Assembly: GCF_009617875.1 (NCBI RefSeq) | Contig: NZ_BLAV01000001.1 | Location: 2,480,001 to 2,544,000 of the forward strand | Direction: 5' to 3' | DNA from: Prolixibacter sp. NT017 | GTDB taxonomy: Bacteria; Bacteroidota; Bacteroidia; Bacteroidales; Prolixibacteraceae | DNA: 64,000 nucleotides | Shown: positions 18,872-28,917 of the stretch, one piece after another | Layout: every line of letters begins with the position of its first letter | Numbering within the stretch: position 1 is the first letter of the stretch | Translations under genes and position numbers: made by a program | The notes under the pieces: model-generated | What the model was told of the DNA's origin: nothing | Databases searched by the model: none | Seen by the model: the letters and a program-made list of their open reading frames with translations, nothing else

Positions 18872-20467
18872 CTAATAATAAGGTACGGGTGCGTCTAACA
18901 ACTTTGGATTAGCCGTTATTTCAGATGATGGGATCGGGAGCCTGAATGAATTAGCGGTAGCCGGTGTAATAACGCCAAAGGGATTCTCCGGTTCCGCAAC
19001 TCCGTCATTATAGGTGAAGGGAACACGCTCTCCTCCATTCAGAAGGCTGATGGCTTTCTGTGGGTTGTAGTATGAAAGGCTCACCAAATCACCCCAATAC
19101 TGACTTTCTGCTGCCAACTCGATCCTTCTTTCTTTTAGCAGGATATCGGCATCAATTGAATTTACCGGTTGCACCCCGGCCCTTGTACGGACTTTGTTAA
19201 AATACATCAGCGCATCAGCATCTGAAGTTGAACTGTTGTTACCCAGAATTGCTTCGGCATAAACCAGGTACACATCCGCGAGTCGCAGCAAGGCATTGTG
19301 TTCGGCAGATGAAGTCAACGTCATGATTGGGACATTGTTGTCTTTCTTTGTGCCAATGATGTGTTTCTTCAATCCGGATTCGCCGGTAAAAGTATATCCG
19401 CCGCCGGCCGCGTTTAACTCCGGATAATAATCGCCCTTCAGCATAAAGGTTGCTTTGCGCCTGATCGTATCATCCGCGGAGTATTGCAAGTACATATCGT
19501 AAGTAGGTCGGATTCCGAACCAACCGGCCTGTCCGTCGGCAGAAATTTCTGTACCGCCCGGAGAATAAATTTGCAACATGTTGCCCTCAAACCAACCGCT
19601 GGTAGTGGGGTCCCAACGCAATGCAAACAGCGCTTCGTCGTTATAATTATTCTCGGTTTTAAACAGATCGGCATAGTTATCCATCAATTCCAGGCCACTG
19701 TTTTTACAAACATTGCCGGCGTATAGTTTGGCGCTATCTAAAAGCGCCTGATCGCGTTTCCCGATGCTTTTCGGGGCTAAACCGGACCATGATAAATAGA
19801 CCTTAGCCAGCAACCCCTGTGCAGACCATGTGGTCACCCTTCCGCGCTCCCAGTCTGAACCCACTGCTTCAGGAAGGTTCCTAGTGGCAAACGTCAGGTC
19901 GTTTACAATAAACCGGTATACATCATTCACCAGGTTGCGGGGAACCAAAGGTGAACTAATTAGTTTGGTATTGTCTTCGATGATAGGAACGTCACCCCAT
20001 AACAACCCCAGGTTGTAGTAAGCATATGCACGAATAAACCTGGCTTCGGCAAGAGCCGCATTTTTATCTGCTTCGGGAACAGATTTTGGTGTTTTAGCAT
20101 TGATTGCGTTAATCGTGGTATTGCAATGGGCGATTACCTTGTACATGCCTCTCCAATTGGCAACTACGGCTCCGTTTAAACCAGTAACCGAAAAGGTATT
20201 GAGTTGAACAGCATCATCATTATATCCCAGTACCATGTTTCCACTCATTACATCGCCAATAGTCAAATAGCTGGTATACGTATATTCGGACCAGGGCGCA
20301 CCCGCATATAAAGCAGCGGTTGCCAGCTTTAAATCAGAAGTAGTTTGATAGAAGTTTTCTGTACTGATCTGCGATAGTGGAGGACGATCGAGAAAGTCCT
20401 TATTACAGGAGGCCAATAGCCCGGCAACCAAAAGCGCCGGATAAAATATTTTTGATTTTAAATTCAT
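18872..20467 (-). CDS. SusD/RagB-family outer-membrane nutrient-binding lipoprotein
   Basis: 531 residues with lipobox LLASC (lipid Cys21) and the usual SusD opening CNKDFLDRPPLSQIS. TPR-like helices (for example ARFIRAYAYYNLGLLWGDVP near 145-165) and the C-terminal KERRIELAAESQYWGDL segment are family hallmarks. It caps its partner SusC (next gene upstream, 13 bases apart) and delivers oligosaccharides to it. Given the neighbouring GH5 and SGBP genes, the ligand is probably xyloglucan. Confidence 0.92.
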   Translation of the reverse strand: MNLKSKIFYPALLVAGLLASCNKDFLDRPPLSQISTENFYQTTSDLKLATAALYAGAPWSEYTYTSYLTIGDVMSGNMVLGYNDDAVQLNTFSVTGLNGAVVANWRGMYKVIAHCNTTINAINAKTPKSVPEADKNAALAEARFIRAYAYYNLGLLWGDVPIIEDNTKLISSPLVPRNLVNDVYRFIVNDLTFATRNLPEAVGSDWERGRVTTWSAQGLLAKVYLSWSGLAPKSIGKRDQALLDSAKLYAGNVCKNSGLELMDNYADLFKTENNYNDEALFALRWDPTTSGWFEGNMLQIYSPGGTEISADGQAGWFGIRPTYDMYLQYSADDTIRRKATFMLKGDYYPELNAAGGGYTFTGESGLKKHIIGTKKDNNVPIMTLTSSAEHNALLRLADVYLVYAEAILGNNSSTSDADALMYFNKVRTRAGVQPVNSIDADILLKERRIELAAESQYWGDLVSLSYYNPQKAISLLNGGERVPFTYNDGVAEPENPFGVITPATANSFRLPIPSSEITANPKLLDAPVPYY

Positions 20468-20480
20468 AGCATTCGTTTTT

Positions 20481-23400
20481 TTATTTCGACAAGGTGATGT
20501 TTAAGCCAAATGTAAACCTCCGGGCCTGAGGATAGTACCCGTTATCAATACCCGCATTAATCGGGTCCCAGGAACCAACTTCAGGGTCCATACCAGAATA
20601 GTTTGTGATAATAAAGGCATTGGTTACATTCGCATAAACCCGCAAAGAATTGATGTGGATCCGTTTCAGCAGGTCCCTGGAGAAATTATACCCCAATGAA
20701 ATGCTTTTACACCTTACAAAAGACCCGTCTTCTATAAATTTGTCGGAGAACCTCATGTTATCGTTTGTATTGTCATTTCGAACTCCCGGGATTTCCGTGT
20801 GGGGATTAGTAACAATGACATTGTAAGGATCAGTATCTGAGCCCTCAGGATCAATTAATTCAAGTTTGGCATAATTGTTTAATGTCCGGAAATAGCCATA
20901 ACTTGATCGTGGATCTTCAGCAGTAACGCGCAACTGATTAAATACCTTATTACCGATACTGGCACTGAAAAACATGTTTAAGTCGAAGTTTTTATAGGTA
21001 AACGTATTGTTGAATCCCAGTTGCACTTTCGGAATTGGCGAACCTAGATATGTTTGGTCCTTCTCATCAATTATTCCGTCACCATTCAAATCTTTAAACT
21101 TGAGGTCGCCGTACCAAATACTACCTGAGGCATTTGCAAATGGTAGTATTTCGCCATTTTTCGATGGCCTGGCGTGGGGCTTAATGCCCTTTTCTTCATC
21201 GCCGTAAACATCAACGGCAGATGCAAATACACCGCCATCAACAACGTACCCGTAAAAATCGCCAATGGACCGTCCAACCACCGTCTTACTGTATTGGCCC
21301 ATGATCGGCGCCCCTTCAGCATTCAGTTTTAATACCGTATTGATGTTACGCGATACAGTCAGGTCTGTCTTCCAGGTGAAGTTCTTTCCCTTGATATTGG
21401 TGGAACTGATCCTGAAATCAAATCCTTTGTTTTCCATCGAACCCACGTTTACCCATGGTGCGTCCAATGCTCCTGGACTCCAGCTAATTGCGGTTCCGGA
21501 GTACATGGGCAGCGATGTTTGCATGGCCAGCCCGTCCGTTTTTTTCAGATAAAAATCGACCGAAAAATTCAATCGCCAGTTAAAGAACGTTCCGTCAAGT
21601 CCAATGTTGGAACTTTCGGTTTGTTCCCACTCCAGATCGGGGTTTGCAATGTTTTGGGTAAGCTGCGATACCGTACTTACACCGGTCGGCACGGTGGCCA
21701 GTGTTGACGTGTAGACGTAATTACGCCCGGCCTGCCTGTTGGTCAACCCGTAGCCCAGGCGCAGCTTCAGTTCGTTAACAGCTTTCGAATCTTTCAAAAA
21801 GTTCTCATTATTGATTTTCCATGCCAACGCGCCGGAGTATGACAAAATCCAGCGGTTATCTTCGGCATACATCGATGCCCCATCTTCGCGAATGTTTCCG
21901 GTAAGTAGGTATTTATCGTTAATCCCCAAATTCAACCGGCCAAAAACCGATTCTTTAGAACTATGGATTTTTGCCCCCCCGTTCGTTGCGGTTGTAGGAT
22001 CGCCCCCATCAATGACCTGCACATTGTTGGATGGGTAATTTTTACGGGAGGCTTTTAACGTTTGCGATTTATCCAAAGATGCCTCATGTCCGGCCATGGC
22101 CTTTACACTGTATTTTTCGGCAAACAGGTGGGAATAGGTAAGGTAATTCTTTAACGAGGTATACACGCCCTCACTAAAGTCAGAAGAGCCCTCGCTTATA
22201 AGTCTTTCCAGGTTCCCCATCTTGTAGGATGGCTGAAAGATATCCTGTGTGGCTATAGTGAAATTCCCGGCAGCTTCATTGCGCAGCACCAGGCCTTTGG
22301 CAAAGGTAATTTCGGCGTAGAGGTTGCTAAAAACCTGTTTCCGGTTGACCTCATCTTTATTAATTAACGCGATTGCGTAAGGGTTTACTTTTTGAGCCAC
22401 CCAACCAACAGTGCTGGTAGAGCCTCCCCAACTGCCATCGTTGTTCTGTACCGGAATATCAGGTGTTTGCTCCAGCGCTGCCCGAACTACGCTACTGACG
22501 GTGCTATTGATATTCTCATCGATATTTACCATTTGAAGACTGGAGCCTATTTTTAACCAGTCCGTCGTTTTATTGTCCAGGTTTAAACGGAACGAAATCC
22601 TATCAAACTTCGAGCCTAACGCAATCCCTTCCTCGCTCTGGTAAGATCCCGACAGCAAATACTGGGTCCGCTTATTACCTCCGCTCATAGTAAGCGTGTG
22701 TGATGATGTAGGAGCGTTCCGGAACATGACGTCCTGCCAGTCGGTTCCTTTGCCCAGATATTTAGGATTAGCCAGCTCAGGCCGTTCGTCAAACCCCCAG
22801 CCAATACCGGCATTCCGTGCATTGACAAAGGTGGCAAATTCCTGCAGGTTCATCACCGGAAGTTTTCTGGTCAATTGTTGCGTACCGGCAGAAAATTCAT
22901 AGGTAATTTTAGGAGGGGCTATCCGGCCTCTTTTGGTTGTGATAATAATAACACCATCAGTACCTTTTGATCCATAAATGGCTGTGGCGGACGCGTCTTT
23001 CAACACGTCAACCGATTCAATATCCGAAGGATTTATCCCGGCCAGAGGGTTTGTACCGGTTCTGTAAGAGTCTCCCGGGGAAGCAATTCCCTGCAGTTCC
23101 ACCCCATCCAACACGTACAAGGGGCCAGAACTACTAAAGCCGGTTATCCCGCGAATTTGCACTGATACCCCACCCCCAGGCTGTCCGGACGCCTGCGTTA
23201 CCACCATCCCCGGAATCCTTCCCTGGAGGGATTGCTCAATGGTTACCGGCTGCGTCCGGGTGATTTCATCGGCGCTAACAGATGATATCGCGCCGGTAAC
23301 ATCCTTTCGTTTTACCGAACCATAGCCAACGGCAACGACTTCTTCCAGTCCGATAGCCTCTTCTTCCATTGTAACATCTATTTTCCTTCTCCCATCGACC

Positions 23401-23690
23401 TTTATTTCGGTCCTTTTCATCCCCACGAAGGAAAAAACGAGAACACCATCTCCGGGAACATCTCCCAATGAATATTTTCCATTAGCATCGGTGATTGTTC
23501 CACGATCTGTGCCTTTTATTATAATGCTAACACCAGGCAAAAACTCTCCATTGCTCTGAGATTTTACGACCCCGGAAATTGCAATGTTTTGTCCGAAGGT
23601 AGGAACGCCCCATATTACCACTAATAAAATGACATAGAGACTCCTAATTACAGCCCCACGCCATATTAAAAAACTATACGTTTTTTTCAT
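20481..23690 (-). CDS. SusC/RagA-family TonB-linked outer-membrane transporter
   Basis: 1069 residues. A long signal region ends about residue 33 and is followed by a carboxypeptidase-regulatory-like domain (about 37-110, with LPGVSIIIKGT and FSFVGMKR). The TonB-box region VVAVGYG precedes the plug, which has IRGITG, PLYVLDGVE and the SusC signature KDASATAIYGSKGTDGVIIITTKRG in two parts. The remainder is the beta-barrel ending FGLNITLSK. It imports oligosaccharides into the periplasm using TonB energy. It is the first gene of the susC-susD-SGBP-GH operon, preceded by about 200 bases of non-coding DNA in which I find no clear TAnnTTTG box, as expected for a promoter that depends on the HTCS regulator. 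Confidence 0.92.
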   Translation of the reverse strand: MKKTYSFLIWRGAVIRSLYVILLVVIWGVPTFGQNIAISGVVKSQSNGEFLPGVSIIIKGTDRGTITDANGKYSLGDVPGDGVLVFSFVGMKRTEIKVDGRRKIDVTMEEEAIGLEEVVAVGYGSVKRKDVTGAISSVSADEITRTQPVTIEQSLQGRIPGMVVTQASGQPGGGVSVQIRGITGFSSSGPLYVLDGVELQGIASPGDSYRTGTNPLAGINPSDIESVDVLKDASATAIYGSKGTDGVIIITTKRGRIAPPKITYEFSAGTQQLTRKLPVMNLQEFATFVNARNAGIGWGFDERPELANPKYLGKGTDWQDVMFRNAPTSSHTLTMSGGNKRTQYLLSGSYQSEEGIALGSKFDRISFRLNLDNKTTDWLKIGSSLQMVNIDENINSTVSSVVRAALEQTPDIPVQNNDGSWGGSTSTVGWVAQKVNPYAIALINKDEVNRKQVFSNLYAEITFAKGLVLRNEAAGNFTIATQDIFQPSYKMGNLERLISEGSSDFSEGVYTSLKNYLTYSHLFAEKYSVKAMAGHEASLDKSQTLKASRKNYPSNNVQVIDGGDPTTATNGGAKIHSSKESVFGRLNLGINDKYLLTGNIREDGASMYAEDNRWILSYSGALAWKINNENFLKDSKAVNELKLRLGYGLTNRQAGRNYVYTSTLATVPTGVSTVSQLTQNIANPDLEWEQTESSNIGLDGTFFNWRLNFSVDFYLKKTDGLAMQTSLPMYSGTAISWSPGALDAPWVNVGSMENKGFDFRISSTNIKGKNFTWKTDLTVSRNINTVLKLNAEGAPIMGQYSKTVVGRSIGDFYGYVVDGGVFASAVDVYGDEEKGIKPHARPSKNGEILPFANASGSIWYGDLKFKDLNGDGIIDEKDQTYLGSPIPKVQLGFNNTFTYKNFDLNMFFSASIGNKVFNQLRVTAEDPRSSYGYFRTLNNYAKLELIDPEGSDTDPYNVIVTNPHTEIPGVRNDNTNDNMRFSDKFIEDGSFVRCKSISLGYNFSRDLLKRIHINSLRVYANVTNAFIITNYSGMDPEVGSWDPINAGIDNGYYPQARRFTFGLNITLSK

Positions 23691-23891
23691 ACAACATAAA
23701 TTTGGATTATTAAAATTAGCTTTTAGTCAGCTCGAAATCAGCCGCAAATTAGATCCAACAACATCCACAGAGGGGCTGCCATGTATTTTATGAGGGATGG
23801 TGATGTGTTATTTGAAAAATCACACCAAAAAAAAGAGAAAGATCGTTTTAAAAACAACCTGTCTCCCAGCCAAATAACAAATTATACTCGT

Positions 23892-24282
23892 TTATAGAGA
23901 ATCATTATAGTCTATAGCAACATTGTTCCGGGTTTCCCGAAGAGTGCCACCATCAACGACAAGAATAAGCTGTAGCGTATTTTCAGTCAGGCTTCGTATC
24001 ATCATTTTCATCCAGTCGTCACCACGGGCCCCCTGGACGCCTGTTACCCCGTCATTCAAAACATGTGCGCCAGGCACCTGTAATTGTTCATCATCCGGGA
24101 ACAACATAAACGCACCGGTTGCCTGTTCTCTGGAAAACATAATCATGAAACTAACCGATCATGAAATTAACCGGTCCGTTAGCCTCGGCTACATCTGTAC
24201 CATCCGAATTGGCCAGCGACGTGTACTTTTTATTGACATAACCAGGATACTTGCGTTGATCCGGTTTATTGGTATGCCACAT
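23892..24282 (-). pseudogene. Unidentified broken gene with a 16-bp frameshifting duplication
   Basis: From an ATG at 24280-24282 the frame reads WHTNKPDQRKYPGY and later NGPVNFMIG, then stops. A 16-base unit, ATCATGAAACTAACCG (24142-24157), is repeated with one change at 24158-24173. Removing one copy joins NGPVNFM directly to IMFSREQATGAFMLFPDDEQ, giving one frame down to about 23892. The sequence looks like a real protein (GARGDDWMKMM, VVDGGTLRETRNN), but I do not recognise the family. It lies between the HTCS gene and susC, where no gene is needed, and is about 130 residues after repair. Confidence 0.5.
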
Positions 24283-24298
24283 ATAGGACATCTATGTC

Positions 24299-27200
24299 TT
24301 ATTCGGGATTATTTAATTGGCGCAAATAATCAGAAGGAGAAAGACCAAATTCATTTTTGAAGTTTACAGAGAATCTTTTAGGGGAGTTGAAGCCGACTGC
24401 GTAGGCAATTTCGGCTATATGTAGCTGACTTTTCTCCAAAAGCTGGCGCCCGCGTTTTAAACGAATTGTGCGGATAAACTCAGCGGGCCCTTTACCTGTA
24501 ATGCTCATTAACTTCTTATACAAATGCCCCCTGGTAAGACCAACGGCAGCACTAAGAGCCTCAACAGAAAATTCTACATCCTCAATGTGTTCTTCCACAA
24601 CCTTAATTGCCTTATCAATTAACTGTTCATCTAGTGGAGTTATCGTGATTTCACTAGGAGAGACATCCATTTTCTGGCTAAAGGAGAGGTGACTTTTTTT
24701 AGTCCATTCCATAAATTTTCGGATGCGCAGTTTTAGTACATTGAAATTAAATGGTTTGGTCAGGTAATCATCCGCGCCCAACTTCAGACCTTCGATTTGA
24801 TATTCTTCGGCCGTACGGGCAGTCAGCAAAATAACCGGAATATGCGACCATTGTACGTCTGTTTTTATTCGGTTGCAAAGCTCCGTTCCGCTCATAACTG
24901 GCATCATCACATCGCTTATAACAATGGAAACGTCATTCTTTTCCAACATCCCCAGTGCTTCTTGTCCATTAAAGGCAACCAACACAGTGTAATCATCCGA
25001 TAGGTTATCTGCCATAAACTCGCATAAGTCTTTGTTATCATCAACAAAAAGCAATACCGGATTGGTTGGATGATTTTGGTCGTCATACTCTTCTATTAAT
25101 TCTTCTGCCGGCTCTTTTTCGGCATCCAATTCTTCAATTATCCCGTCGGCTTCTAAAATTGGAAGCTTAAAAGTAAACACAGTACCTTGAGAGTTATTAT
25201 CCATAACCTCAATCGTTCCTTTGTGCATTTGAACGTACTCTTTTACAATATGTAAGCCTATTCCACTGCCGGTTTTATCCTGTTGTTTTTGTGAGGCCTG
25301 AAAAAATCGTTCAAAGACATATTTCTTCTCCGAATCGTTGATACCTTGTCCGGAATCAGAGATACTAACGCATATTTGATCTTCCTCCCGGAAAACATGA
25401 GTACTAACACGTCCTCCATCGGGTGTGTATTTGAATGCATTGGAAAGTAAGTTGAATAATATCTTTTTAACTTTGTCCCGATCGAATTGCATGGGTTGTT
25501 TTTCAATTTCACTGGAAAAAGAAAAGTCCATTTTACGGTCAATCGCGTAAGCATTAAAAGGAACACAGATTTCTTTAACAAAATTAACGAAATCGCCCAC
25601 TTGCAGGTGCAAAGTTTCAGCTCCAACATCTAATTTGCGAAAATCCAGTAATGTATTGATCAATTGCAGAAGTTGCTCCGCATTTTTATTTATTGTATTT
25701 AGCTTTCTTCGCAAACCATCCTCAACCTTACCACTCAATATCGTTTGCAAAGGTGTAAGAATAAGCGTAAGTGGAGTTCGCAAATCATGACTGATATTGG
25801 TGAAGAATCTCAATTTCATTTCGTTCAAGTATTCCTTCTGTTCCCGCGCCAGCAACACCTTTTGTCGTTCCAGCTTTGTCCGATGCCGCTTTCGGATTCG
25901 ATAAAAAGTAAAAACAATCAGGCCAATTACCAATACTATGTATATTGATATTGCCCAACCGGAGAAATAGAATGGGGGCGTAACCGTAATATCCAAAATA
26001 GTGGCTTCATTATTCCATACACCATCACTATTACAGGCTTTGATAAAAAGCTTATAGTCACCAGGGAATAATGAAGAAAATGCAACTTTATTTTCCCGAG
26101 TCGTAATCCACTGATCATTAAAACCTTCCAATTTATACGCATATTTTACCCTTTCAGCGTTAAGTAAATCTCCGGTAGTAAACTGAAATGCGATGATCTT
26201 ATCTTTGTAACTAAAAGTCAATGAAGAGGTTTTCTCCATAGAGCGATTCAACAACTTTTTGCCATTGTACAGTGAATCTACCTCGATAATATGGTTTTCC
26301 ACACTCAATCCGGTGAAGATTACTTTGGCAGGAAGTTGGTTCTTTTCAGTCAGTTTATTTGGATTAACAATGGTATACCCTTCGGTCCCGCCTAAAAGAA
26401 TATCTCCATTGCTGAGTTTACAAATAGAATGATTGTTAAAATAGTTTCTTTTAAGCCCATCCTTAGTGGAAAAATTCCTGCTTGAAATTTTCAACACGCC
26501 TTGCGCATCACGCTCTACAGAAAGAACTGATAATCCGTTGCTTGTTGTAACCCACATTTTTCCATGTCCATCCTCAACAATACCTCGAACAATGTTATTA
26601 CACAAGCCGTTTTTTTGATCAAAGTTATAAAGTGTGTCTTTCTTCAAATCCCACAATGTCAATCCTTTCTGGTGCCCTAGCCAAATGACGTCTCTATTGT
26701 CTTTAAACACCGTTGTTATCAACATTTGCTTGTATGTCTGAGTCCACCGGTAATTTCCCATATAAGTAATGAGTTTACCGGAAGTAATATCAACAACATC
26801 GAGCCCATAAGTCGTCCCAACGTACAATTTGTCCCCGCCATCGTAGTACATATCCATAGCATAGCTTATGTTTTTGGGAGCCATGATGAGCGAATCCAGA
26901 TTCGCACCGTCTTCACGAAAACACAGTAATCCTCCCCCAAGGGTCCCGATCCACAAATTCCCAAAGCGATCTTCCTTTAAACCCCAAATATCATTGGAGG
27001 TCAGCAGACTGTTTTTCTTGGTAAAATGTTTAATCTTTCCATTTTCGTAGCAAAACAGACCGTTTAGGTAGGTTCCAATCCAAACACGTCTCTTCCGATC
27101 CTCCACTAACGAGACAATGGCATTGTTCTGCATGGGAATTTTTTCCATTTGGCTTTTGAGGGCATCTTGTTTCATATACAACCCATTTCCATCAGTTCCC

Positions 27201-28351
27201 AGCCAGACACGGCCCTTCCGGTCTTGCATGATCACGCTGACATCCTTACAATCCGCATTGGCAACGTTCGTGAACTTGTGAAAGCTATCATGATAATACG
27301 AAATCCCCTTTTTGTTGTGTCCCATCCAAATCACCCCATTGTCATCCCGGAACAAACACGTTACATTGTTCGATGCGATAGAGGAATTTACCTCTTCATG
27401 CAGTAAATTGGTTAATTTACCGTTGACTGTGTTATAAATAAACAATCCAGCATGGTCCGTACCTATCCAAATATTTCCGTTATCATCATCCAGTATATCC
27501 AGCACAATATTATTTTGAACTTTCAAAGAAGAATTCAGAACTAATTCTTTCCAATCCGAATGAAGATTTTTCCGATAATAAACATGGTTGGTCTTGTCGG
27601 AATAGAGCCAGACCCCACTATGACTATCGACATATATTTTGTTGTACATGGCAAGAACTTCCGGTTTAATAAAGTCCTTTAAATCCAGTAATACCTGCGC
27701 CCCTGTATGTTTGTCCAATTGCAAAAGCCTCCCCGATTTCAGGATGCCATACAAATAATGTCCGTCGTCGCTAAACTCCGTTGTAACGATCTCGTCAATC
27801 CAGGCTTTTATCGCGAAAACTTTCAGTTTCTTTTTACGGGTATTATAAAAAAACGCCTTTTGCTCACTTAGCACCCACAGGTCTTTCTTTTTGTCTATAT
27901 AGATTTTGTAATTGCGATCGACCTGGATGCCTAATTTTTGAAGCAGGTTCGGAATATCAGTGACAAAATAATCCTTATCCCTTTTGTAAACCGCATAGCT
28001 GTATCCGCTATTTATCCATATATTTCCAAGACCATCTTCCTGTAAACCCAAAATATTGTCTGTCAGCAACGAGTTAGGCGACTCCGGGGCCATGGTATAT
28101 ACTTTAAATCCGTATCCGTCGTAACGGTTTAACCCGGATTCTGTTCCTATCCAAAGGAAGCCCAAACTATCCTGTAAAATGGCTTGAACATTGCTGTTGG
28201 AAAGTCCGTTTTCGGTTGTTAGATGATGAAATATATACGAAGGTTGTCCTATTCCCTGAAACGAAACAGTAAAAGTTAAGATCAGCAGACACCATAGTTT
28301 TTCAATACGTCTTATTCCCATCGTCATTATATTGCAGGAAAAACATTTCAA
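24299..28351 (-). CDS. Hybrid two-component system (HTCS) sensor-regulator of the PUL
   Basis: 1350 residues from the first ATG; ATGs at 28327 or 28321 would give a cleaner signal peptide. Periplasmic two-component propeller repeats (about 40-680; many D..GxxWIGT) are followed by a Y_Y_Y domain (710-790), one membrane helix (795-817), HisKA with His855 in SHDLRTP, an HATPase domain (960-1065; GSGIGL), a receiver with Asp1147 in SDVMMP, and an AraC-type helix-turn-helix (1245-1345; IAYAVGFNSPKRFS). All catalytic residues are present. HTCS proteins bind a specific oligosaccharide in the periplasm and activate the adjacent susC operon. Its position directly upstream of susC suggests it senses a xyloglucan oligosaccharide. 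Confidence 0.93.
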   Translation of the reverse strand: MKCFSCNIMTMGIRRIEKLWCLLILTFTVSFQGIGQPSYIFHHLTTENGLSNSNVQAILQDSLGFLWIGTESGLNRYDGYGFKVYTMAPESPNSLLTDNILGLQEDGLGNIWINSGYSYAVYKRDKDYFVTDIPNLLQKLGIQVDRNYKIYIDKKKDLWVLSEQKAFFYNTRKKKLKVFAIKAWIDEIVTTEFSDDGHYLYGILKSGRLLQLDKHTGAQVLLDLKDFIKPEVLAMYNKIYVDSHSGVWLYSDKTNHVYYRKNLHSDWKELVLNSSLKVQNNIVLDILDDDNGNIWIGTDHAGLFIYNTVNGKLTNLLHEEVNSSIASNNVTCLFRDDNGVIWMGHNKKGISYYHDSFHKFTNVANADCKDVSVIMQDRKGRVWLGTDGNGLYMKQDALKSQMEKIPMQNNAIVSLVEDRKRRVWIGTYLNGLFCYENGKIKHFTKKNSLLTSNDIWGLKEDRFGNLWIGTLGGGLLCFREDGANLDSLIMAPKNISYAMDMYYDGGDKLYVGTTYGLDVVDITSGKLITYMGNYRWTQTYKQMLITTVFKDNRDVIWLGHQKGLTLWDLKKDTLYNFDQKNGLCNNIVRGIVEDGHGKMWVTTSNGLSVLSVERDAQGVLKISSRNFSTKDGLKRNYFNNHSICKLSNGDILLGGTEGYTIVNPNKLTEKNQLPAKVIFTGLSVENHIIEVDSLYNGKKLLNRSMEKTSSLTFSYKDKIIAFQFTTGDLLNAERVKYAYKLEGFNDQWITTRENKVAFSSLFPGDYKLFIKACNSDGVWNNEATILDITVTPPFYFSGWAISIYIVLVIGLIVFTFYRIRKRHRTKLERQKVLLAREQKEYLNEMKLRFFTNISHDLRTPLTLILTPLQTILSGKVEDGLRRKLNTINKNAEQLLQLINTLLDFRKLDVGAETLHLQVGDFVNFVKEICVPFNAYAIDRKMDFSFSSEIEKQPMQFDRDKVKKILFNLLSNAFKYTPDGGRVSTHVFREEDQICVSISDSGQGINDSEKKYVFERFFQASQKQQDKTGSGIGLHIVKEYVQMHKGTIEVMDNNSQGTVFTFKLPILEADGIIEELDAEKEPAEELIEEYDDQNHPTNPVLLFVDDNKDLCEFMADNLSDDYTVLVAFNGQEALGMLEKNDVSIVISDVMMPVMSGTELCNRIKTDVQWSHIPVILLTARTAEEYQIEGLKLGADDYLTKPFNFNVLKLRIRKFMEWTKKSHLSFSQKMDVSPSEITITPLDEQLIDKAIKVVEEHIEDVEFSVEALSAAVGLTRGHLYKKLMSITGKGPAEFIRTIRLKRGRQLLEKSQLHIAEIAYAVGFNSPKRFSVNFKNEFGLSPSDYLRQLNNPE

Positions 28352-28371
28352 GATATGAACAATAAGTTTTA

Positions 28372-28392
28372 ATGGCCATATAGAATGGCCAT
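28372..28392. promoter_or_regulatory. Paired palindromic octamers upstream of the HTCS gene
   Basis: The palindrome ATGGCCAT occurs twice (28372-28379 and 28385-28392), five bases apart, 20-40 bases upstream of the HTCS start. It can act as a pair of protein-binding half-sites or fold into an eight-base-pair hairpin in the mRNA leader. No T-run follows, so it is not a terminator. Function is inferred from position only. Confidence 0.35.
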
Positions 28393-28471
28393 GATTGAAA
28401 GTTTATTTTCATTTAAGTTTGGCGTTCACTAAATCATCCTATCTTACTAATTACTTTACAGTTATTCAAAG

Positions 28472-28672
28472 CTATTGCGAAGTATCTCCTGATGAATTCC
28501 CCAGTTGCAAAATATATTCGCCAGCCTCAATATTCCAGCCTTTCATCGTTTCATCATAAAAAGCCAGTTCAGAGACCTTTACATTCACCCCGATTGTTTT
28601 TGATTCGTCCGCCTGCAGGAATACTTTTTCAAAAGCTTTAAGTTCTTTGGTTCAGGCACCTTTTGGCTTGTA
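28472..28672 (-). pseudogene. C-terminal fibronectin-III-like remnant of a GH3 beta-glucosidase
   Basis: The frame ending in TAG at 28472-28474 reads KELKAFEKVFLQADESKTI, then SELAFYDE, and finally GEYILQLGNSSGDTSQ. This is the signature of the FnIII-like domain at the C-terminus of GH3 beta-glucosidases (K-ELKGFEKV...GEsktv...eLafyd...GEYxxxxGxSS). An in-frame TGA at 28652-28654 precedes it and the two catalytic GH3 domains are gone; the upstream 240 bases show nothing recognisable. GH3 enzymes usually remove glucose from the xyloglucan backbone, so this locus has lost its own copy. The remnant lies between the GH31-PA14 gene and the HTCS gene. Confidence 0.8.
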
Positions 28673-28917
28673 CAAAAAACTACATGGCATGCCAGGTCGT
28701 GAAATTTATAAAGATTTTTTTCATCCGTTACCAATTTCAGTTGTCTTCCCGAAAATCGGGATTAACCTTTAATCGGGAATAATCATACAATTGTGTAGAT
28801 GAATTCAAGCCAGTAGTTTTCAGCATAAGCATGACTACCTACGCGTTACAAGGAACAACAGGAACACAATTATTTACTTGATGCCGTATCTTTAAAAGTA
28901 GGATGCAACTTCCATTT

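Noticed and set aside
23691..23890. TAnnTTTG promoter for the PUL susC
   Set aside because: Closest matches (TAATTTG, ATAATTTG on the minus strand) have wrong spacing; I cannot support a specific site.
28747..28761. TCCCGA/TCGGGA hairpin as terminator of the GH31-PA14 gene
   Set aside because: Six-base stem with a three-base loop but no T-run on either side; too weak to call.
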